NCBI RefSeq assembly: GCF_001543145.1
Contig: NZ_CP014160.1
Location: 1,302,001-1,366,000, forward strand
Source of the DNA: Aerococcus sanguinicola
GTDB lineage: Bacteria > Bacillota > Bacilli > Lactobacillales > Aerococcaceae
Reading direction: 5' to 3'
DNA: 64,000 nt
Positions within the stretch are counted from its first letter, which is position 1. Every line of letters starts with the position of its first letter. Positions 16,743 to 26,127 of this stretch are shown piece after piece. Below the pieces are notes generated by a model that saw only the letters and a list, made by a program, of their open reading frames with translations, was not told where the DNA came from and did not search any database. Made by a program: the position numbers and the translations under genes.

Positions 16743-18011
16743 TTAGGCCATGCTGAAAGCTTGGTAGGCGGCGCTTTCGCCGGCTGCGTGGCCTGTGACG
16801 AAGGCGGCAGTGATATTATAGCCCCCTGTGTAGCCGTTGATGTCGAGGAGTTCCCCACAGATAAAGACTTGGGGATGGGCCTTGCTTTGCATAGAGTATG
16901 GGTCGACCTCATCTAGCGTGAGTCCGCCTCCGGTGACGAAGGCTTTATCGATCGATAAGCTGCCATCGACTTCAAAGTTAAAGCCCTTGAGCTCATGGAC
17001 TAAGGCGGCCCACTGCTTCTTGGATAGGTCCTGGCAGGGAGTCAGGCCAGGGACCTCGGCTCTCTGGCAGAGAAACTCGGCATAACGCTCGGGGACGACT
17101 TCTTTGAGGACATTGCGGATAGCCTTAGCCTTATAGTCCGCTTGGAGGTCAGCATAGGCTTGGATGAGCTCTTCTTTACTGCGGCCAGGGAGGGCATCGA
17201 GTTTCAAGCGGACGGTTTTTTGCTGGCCTTGGCGAAGCAAGTTTTGGACGAACATGGAGCAGCGCAGAACAGCCGGCCCACTGACCCCAAAATGGGTAAA
17301 GATCATATCCATTTGATGGCTAACGACCGGCTTTTCTTTGGCATCCAGGACGGTCAGCTTGATATCGCGCAGGGAGAGACCGTGGAGGGTTTTCTTTTTG
17401 ATAAAGGGCTCTGAAGAGGTTAGGGGGACCTCGGTGGGATAGATGGGTTGGATGGTGTGGCCCAAGCCTTCTAAGATAGGATAGGCGTCTCCTGTCGACC
17501 CCGTTCGCGGATGGGCCCGGCCACCCATGGCTAGAACCACTGTGCGGGCCTGGAAGAGGCGTTGGTCCTCAAGTTGAACGGTCACCCCACCAGCTTGGAG
17601 CTTGAGTGCTTCGACTTTGGCCTGGCAGATAATGTCAACTTCTAGATGCTTCAATTCATCGATAAAAGTCTGCAGGATGGTCTTGGCTGAGTCCGAGACA
17701 GGGAACATGCGGCCGTGGTCTTCTTCCTTAAGAGCAACACCGCGTTCTTCGAAGAAGGCCATAATATCGCTGTTGTCAAAACGCGAGAAGGCACTGTAGA
17801 GAAACTTGCCATTGCCTGGAATATGGTCGATAATATAGCGGGCGGGACGCTTATTGGTGACATTACACCGGGTCCCTCCAGTGAGCAAAAGTTTCTTGCC
17901 GAGGCTGGGATTTTTTTCTAAGAGGAGGACCTGGGCGCCAGCTTGAGCTGCGGCACAAGCTGCCATGAGACCGCTAGTCCCTCCACCAATGACAATCACG
18001 TCGTAAATCAT
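16743..18011 (-). CDS. BaiN/YhiN-family FAD-dependent flavoprotein
   Basis: A 422-residue HI0933-like oxidoreductase. The N-terminal FAD-binding motif is VIGGGTSGLMAACAAAQ, the second conserved stretch LLTGGTRCNVTN is diagnostic of this family, and the C-terminal GG-motif region reads GELLDINGYTGGYN. Members reduce double bonds (BaiN acts on bile-acid intermediates) or have unknown substrates; I cannot assign one here. It is transcribed away from the ABC transporter and ends at a shared terminator with the RlmI-type gene. Confidence 0.87.
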   Translation of the reverse strand: MIYDVIVIGGGTSGLMAACAAAQAGAQVLLLEKNPSLGKKLLLTGGTRCNVTNKRPARYIIDHIPGNGKFLYSAFSRFDNSDIMAFFEERGVALKEEDHGRMFPVSDSAKTILQTFIDELKHLEVDIICQAKVEALKLQAGGVTVQLEDQRLFQARTVVLAMGGRAHPRTGSTGDAYPILEGLGHTIQPIYPTEVPLTSSEPFIKKKTLHGLSLRDIKLTVLDAKEKPVVSHQMDMIFTHFGVSGPAVLRCSMFVQNLLRQGQQKTVRLKLDALPGRSKEELIQAYADLQADYKAKAIRNVLKEVVPERYAEFLCQRAEVPGLTPCQDLSKKQWAALVHELKGFNFEVDGSLSIDKAFVTGGGLTLDEVDPYSMQSKAHPQVFICGELLDINGYTGGYNITAAFVTGHAAGESAAYQAFSMA

Positions 18012-18069
18012 AAAGAACTCCTTAAATTTATTTATTTTAATTGCTTTTATTTTCAGCTAGTTTTTACTA

Positions 18070-18097
18070 TTGATATACTAACAAAGTAACATATTGT
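18070..18097 (+). promoter_or_regulatory. Promoter of the ABC exporter operon
   Basis: TTGATA (18070-18075), a 16-base spacer and TATTGT (18092-18097), just before the ribosome site of the ATPase gene. Confidence 0.5.
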
Positions 18098-18120
18098 ATG
18101 AAGAAAGGGAATGGTCAACT

Positions 18121-18822
18121 ATGGCATATATCGAATTCAAAGATGTCGTTAAATCCTATGGTGAAGGCCGGTCCCAGGTGAAGGCAAATGACCATATGAG
18201 CTTTGAAATTGAAGCGGGAGAATTTGTCGTCATTCTGGGACCATCAGGAGCGGGTAAATCGACAACCTTAAATATTCTAGGGGGAATGGACAAGCCCACA
18301 TCGGGTGAAATCTGGGTAGATGGCCAGGAGATTGGCCAGTTTAACGACCGGCAATTGACTAAGTTTCGCCGGGACAATGTTGGTTTCGTCTTCCAATTCT
18401 ATAATCTCATTCCCAACTTGACCGCCCGGGAAAACATTGAATTAAGTGAGCAGATTGCCCAACAAGCCATTGCTGCTGACCAAGCCTTGGCAGCAGTAGG
18501 CTTAACGGACCGGCAGAATAACTTTCCTGCCCAATTGTCTGGGGGCGAGCAGCAGCGGGTTTCTATTGCCCGAGCCCTAGCCAAAAATCCTAAACTCCTT
18601 CTCTGCGACGAGCCGACAGGAGCCTTGGATAATGAAACTGGTCAGCAAGTCCTCGCCCTCTTACAGAAGCAGTCTCGTGAAGAAGAGACAACAGTCATCG
18701 TGATTACCCATAACCGTGCCATTGCCCCGATGGCTGACCGTGTCATTGAGATCAAGAACGGCCAGGTGGCAGATAGCTACCTACAAACAGAGCCCAAGAC
18801 CGTTTCTGAGATTGAATGGTAG
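18121..18822 (+). CDS. ABC transporter ATP-binding protein (LolD/MacB type)
   Basis: A 233-residue ATPase with Walker [10 protein letters not shown] (40-48), the signature LSGGEQQRV, Walker B LLLCDEP and the H-loop ITHN. The family is that of LolD, MacB and FtsE, which work with FtsX-type permeases by mechanotransmission rather than by a membrane channel. The partner permease follows eight bases later. ATG 18121 is preferred over an upstream TTG because AAAGGG lies just before it. Likely role: export or extraction of a lipid, lipoprotein or antimicrobial peptide. The substrate is unknown. Confidence 0.9.
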   Translation: MAYIEFKDVVKSYGEGRSQVKANDHMSFEIEAGEFVVILGPSGAGKSTTLNILGGMDKPTSGEIWVDGQEIGQFNDRQLTKFRRDNVGFVFQFYNLIPNLTARENIELSEQIAQQAIAADQALAAVGLTDRQNNFPAQLSGGEQQRVSIARALAKNPKLLLCDEPTGALDNETGQQVLALLQKQSREEETTVIVITHNRAIAPMADRVIEIKNGQVADSYLQTEPKTVSEIEW

Positions 18823-18830
18823 GGGTGGCT

Positions 18831-21617
18831 ATGAAGAAAACAGCTTTATGGAAAGATAGTTTACGCGAAATAAAAAATAGTTTTTCCCGTTTTATTGCCT
18901 TGATGGGAATTATCTTCTTAGGGGCAGGCTTTTTCGTAGGGATCCGAGCGGCAGCCCCCAATATGCGTCAGACGGCTAACCTTTACTTCCAAGACCAACA
19001 CTTACAGGATCTGAGCCTGCAAGCTGACTGGGGACTAACCGATGAAGATATTGACCGGGTGGATGACTTGGAAGGCATCCAGGCCTATCCCTACCGCAGT
19101 GTCGACCGAGAAGAAAAAAATCAAGAGAGTCTCTTACGCTTCTTGCCGAATTTTAACCAGATGGGGGAAGTTAACCAGTACAAGTTACGGTCTGGCCGTC
19201 TCCCTGAAAATAAGGATGAAGTGGCTTTGGATGTCCGCTTAGCCGAAGAAGGGGGCTTTAGCTATCAAATCGGAGATGAAATTGAACTAGCTGATCCTGA
19301 CCAGACAGGCAATGACCAAGCTCCAGGCCTAGCCTCCAATCGTTTCAAGGTGGTAGGCTTTGTGACCTCGCCGATGTATATTGACCAGAGTGCTCGGGGA
19401 AATAGCCCTATCGGCAAGGGGGCTATCGATGGCTTTGCGGTTGTCCAGCCCGAGGTCTTTACTGGAGACCTGTACAGCCAGGTGGCCTTCAAGGTCGATG
19501 GCTTAGAAAATTATCCAGCCTATAGCGAGGCTTATGAAGAAAAAGTTGACCAGGCTAAGTCGGATATCGAAGATGCGCTGGATGGTCGGCCAGAGGAACG
19601 CTACCAGCAACAACAAGAAGACTTAGACCAAGACATCCAAGCAGCGGAGGAGGACTTGAAACCAGGCCAAGAAGCTATTCAAAAGGCCAAGGATCAAGTT
19701 GAGGCGCAGAAGGAAAGCTTGCAGAGTCAAGAAGACCAATTGAAGCAAGTGACTGCTGGCCTAGGAGAAGGCGCTGCTAACTTACCTCAATTCGCCCAAG
19801 CTAGAGAACAATTAGACCAAGGCAAGGAAGCTATTAAGCAAGCCGAAGAGGATATCCAAGCTAAGGAAAAAGACTTATCTCAAGGCCAGGAAAAACTCAA
19901 CCAGGCCAAGACATATAAGGAAGAAATGGAAGTCCCCAACTACCAAGTCAATGACCGCAGCCAATTGAGTGGTTACAGTGAGTATGAAGACAATGCAGAC
20001 CGGATTGCCGCCATTGCCCAGGTCTTTCCTGTCATCTTCTTCCTAGTGGCCGCCTTGGTAAGCTTTACAACTATGACGCGGATGGTCGATGAGCAGCGGA
20101 TCCAATTGGGGACGCTCAAGGCTTTAGGCTATCGGTCTTCCGAAATTGCGATTAAGTTTCTATTATATGCTGGACTAGCCAGCGTCATTGGGACCTTGCT
20201 GGGAGTGGCAGTGGGCAATTATCTCTTGCCCAATATCATTGTCAACGCCTACGGGATGCTCTACGATCTAGGACAGGAAGTCTACTACGGCTTCTACTGG
20301 AAGGACTTCCTCCTTGCCCTCAGCATTTCCCTCCTGACAACCGTTGGACCGGCCTGGTTGGTCACCCGCAATTCGCTAACCGAGCCAGCGGCCGTCCTGA
20401 TGCGGCCCAAGCCCCCTAAAGAAGGCCAACGCATTCTCTTAGAACGTTGGACCTGGTTCTGGCAAAAACTTAGCTTCAATAATAAGATTAGTTTGCGTAA
20501 CCTCTTCCGCTATAAGGGCCGCAATGCCATGACTCTGATCGGAGTTGCTGGTTCAACTGCTCTCTTATTGACAGGTTTTGGAATATCTGACTCGATATCT
20601 GGCTTGGCTGACCGCCAATTCATCGATCTCGAGCATGCCCAAGCCATTGTTCAATACCAGCCCAAGCTATCGGCGGAAGAAGTGGATGAGCTAAATGAGA
20701 CCGTCCGCCAGCATGACCAGGTGGCAGATGCCCTGCCTCTCTATACGGCTAGCTACCAAACAACAGACGACCGGGTCAACCAACAGACCGTTTCCCTCCA
20801 TGCCTTGGACCCTGATTCTAACTACCAGGACTTCTATGCCCTCGCAGATGTGGCGACAGGGGAGAGAATGGCCCTGCCTGAAGATGGGGTCCTCATCAAC
20901 CACAAACTAGCTAAACTTCTGAATATCCAAGCAGGGGATACCATCAGCTTGGAAGATCCTGATGGTCAAGTGGTGGACTTGCCAGTTAAGGGAGTCTTTG
21001 AAAGCTACATCATGCACGATGTCTTTATGAGCCAGTCGGTCTACGAAGACTTAATCGGAAGTCTGCCTAGTCAAAACCAGGTGGAAATAAAATTAAAGGA
21101 TAATGCGCCTGAGAAGAAGGACCAGGTCATCGATGATTTGATGGCAGAAGAGGGGATCGTCACGGTCGTTAATATTGACCAATTCCGGAACATGTTCAAT
21201 GAAACTTTGGAAACTTTAAACCTGGTGACCCTGGTCTTGATTATCGCGGCAGCTATCCTCGCTTTCATCGTGCTCTATAGCCTGACCAATATAAATGTCT
21301 CGGAACGGATCCGGGAATTATCAACCATCAAGGTGCTGGGCGCCTACCCACTCGAGGTCACCCTCTATATCTACCGGGAAACCCTCTTGTTGACGGTGGG
21401 GGGTATCCTTGCTGGACTTGCCATGGGACAACTTTTAACCACTTATATCTTGCAGACAGTGGAAGTGGACATTATGATCTTCCCGGCCCAAATCCAAGGC
21501 TTGTCCTATCTCTATGCTAGCCTTCTAACCTTAGTCTTCTCTCTTATTGTTATGGCGATCATGCACCATAAATTGAAGCAGGTCGATATGGTTGAAGCCC
21601 TCAAAGGGGTGGAATAA
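18831..21617 (+). CDS. Large FtsX-type ABC permease with coiled-coil insertion
   Basis: A 928-residue permease with two FtsX units. One membrane helix is near the N-terminus (about 19-41), three lie around 395-520, and one near 570. Three more lie at the C-terminus, including LVTLVLIIAAAILAFIVLYS. Between the first helix and the first FtsX unit is an extracytoplasmic domain with a charged coiled coil (about 245-370, rich in Gln, Glu, Lys and Asp). AGGGGTGG directly precedes ATG 18831. It forms a transporter with the ATPase. The long coiled coil suggests a reach across the wall, which is inference. Confidence 0.88.
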   Translation: MKKTALWKDSLREIKNSFSRFIALMGIIFLGAGFFVGIRAAAPNMRQTANLYFQDQHLQDLSLQADWGLTDEDIDRVDDLEGIQAYPYRSVDREEKNQESLLRFLPNFNQMGEVNQYKLRSGRLPENKDEVALDVRLAEEGGFSYQIGDEIELADPDQTGNDQAPGLASNRFKVVGFVTSPMYIDQSARGNSPIGKGAIDGFAVVQPEVFTGDLYSQVAFKVDGLENYPAYSEAYEEKVDQAKSDIEDALDGRPEERYQQQQEDLDQDIQAAEEDLKPGQEAIQKAKDQVEAQKESLQSQEDQLKQVTAGLGEGAANLPQFAQAREQLDQGKEAIKQAEEDIQAKEKDLSQGQEKLNQAKTYKEEMEVPNYQVNDRSQLSGYSEYEDNADRIAAIAQVFPVIFFLVAALVSFTTMTRMVDEQRIQLGTLKALGYRSSEIAIKFLLYAGLASVIGTLLGVAVGNYLLPNIIVNAYGMLYDLGQEVYYGFYWKDFLLALSISLLTTVGPAWLVTRNSLTEPAAVLMRPKPPKEGQRILLERWTWFWQKLSFNNKISLRNLFRYKGRNAMTLIGVAGSTALLLTGFGISDSISGLADRQFIDLEHAQAIVQYQPKLSAEEVDELNETVRQHDQVADALPLYTASYQTTDDRVNQQTVSLHALDPDSNYQDFYALADVATGERMALPEDGVLINHKLAKLLNIQAGDTISLEDPDGQVVDLPVKGVFESYIMHDVFMSQSVYEDLIGSLPSQNQVEIKLKDNAPEKKDQVIDDLMAEEGIVTVVNIDQFRNMFNETLETLNLVTLVLIIAAAILAFIVLYSLTNINVSERIRELSTIKVLGAYPLEVTLYIYRETLLLTVGGILAGLAMGQLLTTYILQTVEVDIMIFPAQIQGLSYLYASLLTLVFSLIVMAIMHHKLKQVDMVEALKGVE

Positions 21618-21646
21618 GATTTAATTATTTAATACATCCTGTTAGT

Positions 21647-21950
21647 GAGCATCCGTTCCGCTTTTGAATTTGATCGTTAAATTATGGAGGGTCAAGAACG
21701 TCTGACGCCGTTTTGTACTTTATCCGTACGTCGCTTTGCTCCTACGGCTAAAGCAGCACCGGCTCGAGTAGCTTCAGCTCTTGGAGCAGAGCGACTTAGA
21801 GATGAAGTTCAAGGCTGCGCTAGCAGCGTTGCTACCTTCTTCTCGCCTAGCGAGCTTCAAAGGGCTAGTAAGGCTTGCGCCAACTATCCCTAATTCACAT
21901 CGCTTGCTCGTTCATGGCTAACGATCAAATTCAAAGCTTCACTCCTGCTC
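21647..21950 (+). repeat. Family B long-stem element, copy 1 (enlarged)
   Basis: Begins GAGCA (21647) and ends TGCTC (21950). Inside is a perfect 17-base inverted repeat: TTTGAATTTGATCGTTA (21663-21679) and its complement (21919-21935). The right half matches copies 2 and 3 closely (CTAGCGAGCTTCAAAGGGCTAG, here interrupted only by substitutions outside this hairpin). The left interior carries about 129 extra bases not present in the other copies. It sits 30 bases after the FtsX permease stop. Nothing else is seen between 21618 and 22179 apart from this, a terminator and the livJ upstream region. Confidence 0.85.
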
Positions 21951-22014
21951 AGAAATAATCTGTATTGAAATACAGCTTTAATTACCCGTCACGATTACTA
22001 ATAAGTAGATAAAT

Positions 22015-22047
22015 AAAAAAGTAGCTGTTAGCAGCTGCTTTTTTATT
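22015..22047. terminator. Terminator before livJ
   Basis: AAAAAAGTAGCTG and CAGCTGCTTTTTT flank a four-base loop (22015-22040), followed by ATTTTT. The A and T runs allow use on either strand. It probably ends the ABC exporter transcript after the family B element. Confidence 0.85.
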
Positions 22048-22179
22048 TTTAATAGAAACATTCTATTGAAAAAATAAGAAAGATGATAAAATTCTGATTG
22101 ATTTCTTAAAAAAAGCTTGACTTAATTGTCTGAAAATTCTAAACTATATCTCATAGCAAAAAAACAAGGAGGTTCAGGC

Positions 22180-23349
22180 ATGTCAATCAAAAAATTTGTT
22201 TTACTAATGATGAGTGCCCTGACGCTGGGAGCCTGCTCCAGTCGAGCAACCCAACCAGCCAGTGGTGAGCAAGAAGAATACGACACCATCAAAATTGGAG
22301 GAAACCTGGAATTATCAGGTGGGGTATCGGCCTACGGGATTGTTCAAAATAACGCCATTAAACTAGCCATCGATGAGAAAAATGCTCAAGGTGGGGTCAA
22401 CGGCAAACAAATCGAATATGAAGAGTATGATAATAAGTCAGCTCCAGAAGAAGTGACCACGGGGGCTGCCCGCCTGGTCGACTTAGAAGATGTTGCTGTT
22501 CTATTAGGGCCGGCAACGACGGGGAGTGTTGAGGCTCAGATTCCAATTTCCTTGCAGAGCCAAACCCCAATGATTACTCCGACTGCGACGGGGGATACCA
22601 TCACCCTCGATAACAATGGCAAGACCCTGCCAGAAGTCTTCCGGACCTGCTTCCAAGACTCTTTCCAAGGGGCCGCCTTAGGAGCCTTCGCTAACCAAAA
22701 AGGCTTCCAAAAAGCAGCAATTATTAAAGATAATGGATCAGATTATGGGCAAAACTTAGCCGATGAATTCAAAAATACCTATAAGGGTGAAATTGTAGCG
22801 GATGAAAGTTATGTGACCAAGGAGACGGATTTTAGCGCCATCTTGACCAATGTGAAGCGCCAAAATGCGGATGTGATCTTCGTGGCGGGTTACTATGAAG
22901 AAGCGGGTCCCTTGATTAAGCAGGCCCGGGAAATGGGCATTCAAGCAGCGATTTTAGGCCCTGATGGTTTTGGTAATGAGGAAATTGTAAACTTGGCCGG
23001 TAAGAAGAATTTTACGGATATTTACTATGCGGCCCACTTCGTTGCCGACGAGAATTCGCCTCAGCGGACTAAGGACTTCATGAACAATTACAAGGCCAAG
23101 TATGGGACAGAGCCTGATATGTTCGCGGCCCTGGCTTACGATGCCGCTTACCTTGCCTTTGACGCCATGGAGCGTGCTGGTTCAGACAAGCGGGAAGATG
23201 TGCGTCAAGCTCTTGAAGAAACCAAGGATTTTGAAGGAATTACAGGGACCTTCTCAATTGACGACAAGCATAATACAGTGAAGACAGCCTTTATCCTAGA
23301 GGCTAAGGATGGAAAGGTCGTTGATTCAACAGCGATTGATCCAGAATAG
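22180..23349 (+). CDS. livJ: Branched-chain amino-acid ABC transporter, substrate-binding lipoprotein
   Basis: A 389-residue LivJ-type binding protein. A lipoprotein signal peptide (about 1-18) ends in LGAC, so Cys19 is lipidated and the protein is tethered outside the membrane. The mature part shows the Leu/Ile/Val-binding fold, with IKIGGNLELSGGVSAYG near the start and VAVLLGPATTGS in the first lobe. It captures Leu, Ile or Val (or a related ligand) for LivHMGF. ATG 22180 lies seven bases after AAGGAGG. The earlier in-frame TTG 22126 would add 18 residues before the signal peptide and is rejected. Confidence 0.92.
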   Translation: MSIKKFVLLMMSALTLGACSSRATQPASGEQEEYDTIKIGGNLELSGGVSAYGIVQNNAIKLAIDEKNAQGGVNGKQIEYEEYDNKSAPEEVTTGAARLVDLEDVAVLLGPATTGSVEAQIPISLQSQTPMITPTATGDTITLDNNGKTLPEVFRTCFQDSFQGAALGAFANQKGFQKAAIIKDNGSDYGQNLADEFKNTYKGEIVADESYVTKETDFSAILTNVKRQNADVIFVAGYYEEAGPLIKQAREMGIQAAILGPDGFGNEEIVNLAGKKNFTDIYYAAHFVADENSPQRTKDFMNNYKAKYGTEPDMFAALAYDAAYLAFDAMERAGSDKREDVRQALEETKDFEGITGTFSIDDKHNTVKTAFILEAKDGKVVDSTAIDPE

Positions 23350-23360
23350 ACAAGTTCATG

Positions 23361-23451
23361 AGACCAAGTGGACAGGTTCCTATGCGTAAGCAGGGCAAAA
23401 AGGTTTGTTTTTTGCAGGTGCCTGTCTTCTCTCTTTGAGAGCGGGTGGTCT
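23361..23451 (+). other. Predicted three-way-junction RNA in the livJ-livH gap
   Basis: The outer stem AGACCA (23361-23366) pairs with TGGTCT (23446-23451). It encloses one hairpin made of GACAGG/CCTGTC (23371-23376, 23421-23426) and GCAAAAA/TTTTTGC (23395-23401, 23409-23415). A second hairpin is CTCTC-TTT-GAGAG (23429-23441). All stems are perfect. It lies between the binding-protein and permease genes, where such structures often stabilise or partly terminate the message. Confidence 0.6.
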
Positions 23452-23486
23452 TAAGCTGATCAGTTATAAAAGGAGGACGGATCAAA

Positions 23487-24365
23487 GTGGCTAATTTCTT
23501 TCAACAATTAATTAATGGGGTATCGCTCGGGAGCATCTACGCTCTGATGGCTTTGGGCTATACCATGGTATACGGCATTATTGGGCTCATTAACTTTGCC
23601 CACGGGGATATTTATATGGTGGGGGCTTTCGTTGGCTTTAGCTTGGTAACACAGACAGGGCTCGGAGTCTTGCCAAGTATCCTAATTGCCATGATTTTTA
23701 CAGCAATTCTAGGGGTAATTGTGGAACGCCTGGCTTATAAGCCCCTGCGCGGTCAAGCTCGGATTTCAGCCTTGATTACCGCAATTGGTGTTTCTTATCT
23801 CTTACAGAATGTCATGATTTATTTGGTGGGGCCTGAAGTGCGGGCTTTCCCGACTAACTTGCCCAACTACAGTTTACAGATTGGCTCTGTCGCCGTGAGT
23901 ACGCAACAGCTTTTAATTTTAATCGTTACTATTATCCTGATGGCAGGCCTCCAGTTTACCGTTCAAAAAACCAAAATGGGCCAGGCCATGCGGGCGGTTT
24001 CCGTTGATGAAACAGCTGCTCGTTTGATGGGGATTAATGTCGACCATGTGATTTCCTTTACCTTCGCCTTGGGTTCTGCCTTGGCTGGTGCTGGTGGGGT
24101 CTTAGTTGGGATTTACTATAACTCTATTTCACCACTGATGGGGCTTACCCCAGGGATCAAGGCATTCGTTGCGGCGGTGCTTGGTGGGATTGGCTCGATT
24201 CCAGGTGCCATGGTAGGCGGCCTTTTGATCGGCTGTATTGAAACCATGGTCTCTATGATCGGCTTATCTACCTGGAAGGATGCCGTGGTTTATGGCGTAT
24301 TAATTGTTATCTTACTGATGAAACCAACCGGAATCTTTGGTAAGACAGTTAAAGAGAAAGTGTAG
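23487..24365 (+). CDS. livH: Branched-chain amino-acid ABC transporter permease LivH
   Basis: A 292-residue inner-membrane permease with about eight transmembrane helices. It opens with the family pattern NGVSLGSIYALMALGYTMVY and GLINFAHGD. The cytoplasmic EAA-like loop (KTKMGQAMRAVSVDETAARLMG) contacts the ATPase subunits. It pairs with LivM to form the channel. The start is GTG 23487, preceded by AGGAGG. livM follows eight bases after its stop. Confidence 0.92.
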   Translation: MANFFQQLINGVSLGSIYALMALGYTMVYGIIGLINFAHGDIYMVGAFVGFSLVTQTGLGVLPSILIAMIFTAILGVIVERLAYKPLRGQARISALITAIGVSYLLQNVMIYLVGPEVRAFPTNLPNYSLQIGSVAVSTQQLLILIVTIILMAGLQFTVQKTKMGQAMRAVSVDETAARLMGINVDHVISFTFALGSALAGAGGVLVGIYYNSISPLMGLTPGIKAFVAAVLGGIGSIPGAMVGGLLIGCIETMVSMIGLSTWKDAVVYGVLIVILLMKPTGIFGKTVKEKV

Positions 24366-24373
24366 GTGGTTTT

Positions 24374-25360
24374 ATGAGAACGAACAGTTGGGCTAAAAAT
24401 TTCTTTACCAAGTCGAGTCTGTCATGGATAGGTCTTATTGTGGGGGTCTTTGCCTTTATCTTAGCCTCTTATTGGACGGGACAAGTCACTGCCTTTACAC
24501 AGAATATCCTGATGAAGATTGGTATTAATATTATTCTTGCGGTGGGGTTGAACTTGATTGTCGGCTATGCCGGCCAATTCTCCTTGGGACACGCTGGCTT
24601 TATGGCTATCGGGGCTTACAGTGCCGCCCTGGTTTCCAAGGCTATCCCAGGTGTCCAAGGGATGTTCCTGGGGATGGGCCTAGGCCTCGTGATTACTTTT
24701 GTCCTCGCTCTAGTGGTTGGGATTCCAACCTTACGCCTGCGTGGCGACTACTTGGCCATTGCTACCTTGGGGATTGCAGAGATTATCCGGATTACTATTA
24801 TGAACCTCGAGATTACCAATGGGGCAGCCGGGATTGCTGGGATCCCACAAAATGTTAACTGGATTACCCTCTATGTCTTTGTTGTCATTACGACTTTGAT
24901 TATTGTGAACTTTATCCACTCCAGTCCGGGCCGGGCGATGATTGCTGTCCGTGAAGATGAGATTGCCGCGGAATCAGTCGGCCTACAGACAACTCGCTAT
25001 AAGACCATTGCCTTTGTTTTAGGGGCTTTGACTGCAAGCATCGCTGGAACTCTCTATGCTTCTTACTTTGGTGTGATTACACCGGGCCAATTTACCTTCC
25101 AAAAATCTATTGATATCTTGATTATTGTTGTTTTCGGGGGAATTGGTTCGATTACCGGGAGCTTTGCAGCAGCTATTCTCTTAGAGCTATTGAACGTTAT
25201 CCTAGCGCCTTACGGTCAGTTGCGGATGATTGTTTATGCCCTAGCCATCATTGCCATTATGATCTTTAAACCATCTGGCCTGATGGGAGAATTTGAACTG
25301 CGCTTTTCACCTTTCTTTAAACAGAAGAAACAATATTCTAAATTGAAAAAGGAGGATTAA
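24374..25360 (+). CDS. livM: Branched-chain amino-acid ABC transporter permease LivM
   Basis: A 328-residue permease with roughly nine helices. The characteristic core GLNLIVGYAGQFSLGHAGFM and the coupling loop region SSPGRAMIAVREDEIAAESVG are present. It forms the heterodimeric channel with LivH. It lies between livH and livG with a two-base gap to livG, so all liv genes are one transcript. Confidence 0.92.
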   Translation: MRTNSWAKNFFTKSSLSWIGLIVGVFAFILASYWTGQVTAFTQNILMKIGINIILAVGLNLIVGYAGQFSLGHAGFMAIGAYSAALVSKAIPGVQGMFLGMGLGLVITFVLALVVGIPTLRLRGDYLAIATLGIAEIIRITIMNLEITNGAAGIAGIPQNVNWITLYVFVVITTLIIVNFIHSSPGRAMIAVREDEIAAESVGLQTTRYKTIAFVLGALTASIAGTLYASYFGVITPGQFTFQKSIDILIIVVFGGIGSITGSFAAAILLELLNVILAPYGQLRMIVYALAIIAIMIFKPSGLMGEFELRFSPFFKQKKQYSKLKKED

Positions 25361-25361
25361 G

Positions 25362-26126
25362 ATGACTTTGCTAAAAGTAAATCAATTGACCAAAACATTT
25401 GGTGGTTTGACGGCTGTCTCCGATGTCAATTTAGAAATCGAAAGTAATGAACTGATTGGTTTGATTGGTCCAAACGGGGCTGGGAAGACCACACTCTTTA
25501 ACTTGATTACTGGGGTTTACGAACCGACCAGCGGCAATATTGAATTTGCTGGCCAAGATATTTCCGGAGCGAAACCTGAGAAGATTAACCAGGCAGGTAT
25601 CGGCCGGACCTTCCAGAATATTCGACTCTTTGCCAATCTAACGGTTTTAGAGAATGTACTGATTGCCCTCCATACAGAACATGGGGCTGGCTTCTTGACT
25701 AGTGTCTTGCGTTTACCCGCTTACTACCGGAACCGCAACCAGCTCTACCGCCGGGCCATCGAACTGCTCGAAGTCTTTAACCTAGAAGATCTGGCGAATG
25801 AGAAGGCTAAGAACCTCGCTTATGGACAGCAGCGGCGTTTGGAAATTGTGCGGGCCTTGGCAACTGAACCGAAGTTACTCTTCTTGGATGAACCAGCTGC
25901 CGGGATGAATCCGCGTGAAACGGCAGAATTAACCGAATTAATCCACCGCATCAAGGATGAATTGGGGATTACGGTAGTCTTGATTGAGCATGACATGTCC
26001 TTGGTTATGAATATCTGTGAACGCATTTATGTTCTAGAATACGGCAAGGTAATTGCAGAAGGGAACCCAGAAGAAATTCAGTCGGATGACCGCGTGATTA
26101 AAGCATACCTAGGAGGTGTCGATTAA
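25362..26126 (+). CDS. livG: Branched-chain amino-acid ABC transporter ATPase LivG
   Basis: A 254-residue ATPase with Walker A GPNGAGKTT, signature LAYGQQRRLEI (the LivG variant of LSGGQ), Walker B LLFLDEPAAGMNP and H-loop IEHDM. The NPRETAEL segment after Walker B is typical of LivG. GGAGG stands five bases before ATG 25362. It works with LivF on the cytoplasmic side of LivHM. Confidence 0.93.
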   Translation: MTLLKVNQLTKTFGGLTAVSDVNLEIESNELIGLIGPNGAGKTTLFNLITGVYEPTSGNIEFAGQDISGAKPEKINQAGIGRTFQNIRLFANLTVLENVLIALHTEHGAGFLTSVLRLPAYYRNRNQLYRRAIELLEVFNLEDLANEKAKNLAYGQQRRLEIVRALATEPKLLFLDEPAAGMNPRETAELTELIHRIKDELGITVVLIEHDMSLVMNICERIYVLEYGKVIAEGNPEEIQSDDRVIKAYLGGVD

Positions 26127-26127
26127 A

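Noticed and set aside
21684..21893. 69-codon plus-strand frame
   Set aside because: It lies inside the family B element, lacks a ribosome site and is not kept open in the shorter copies.
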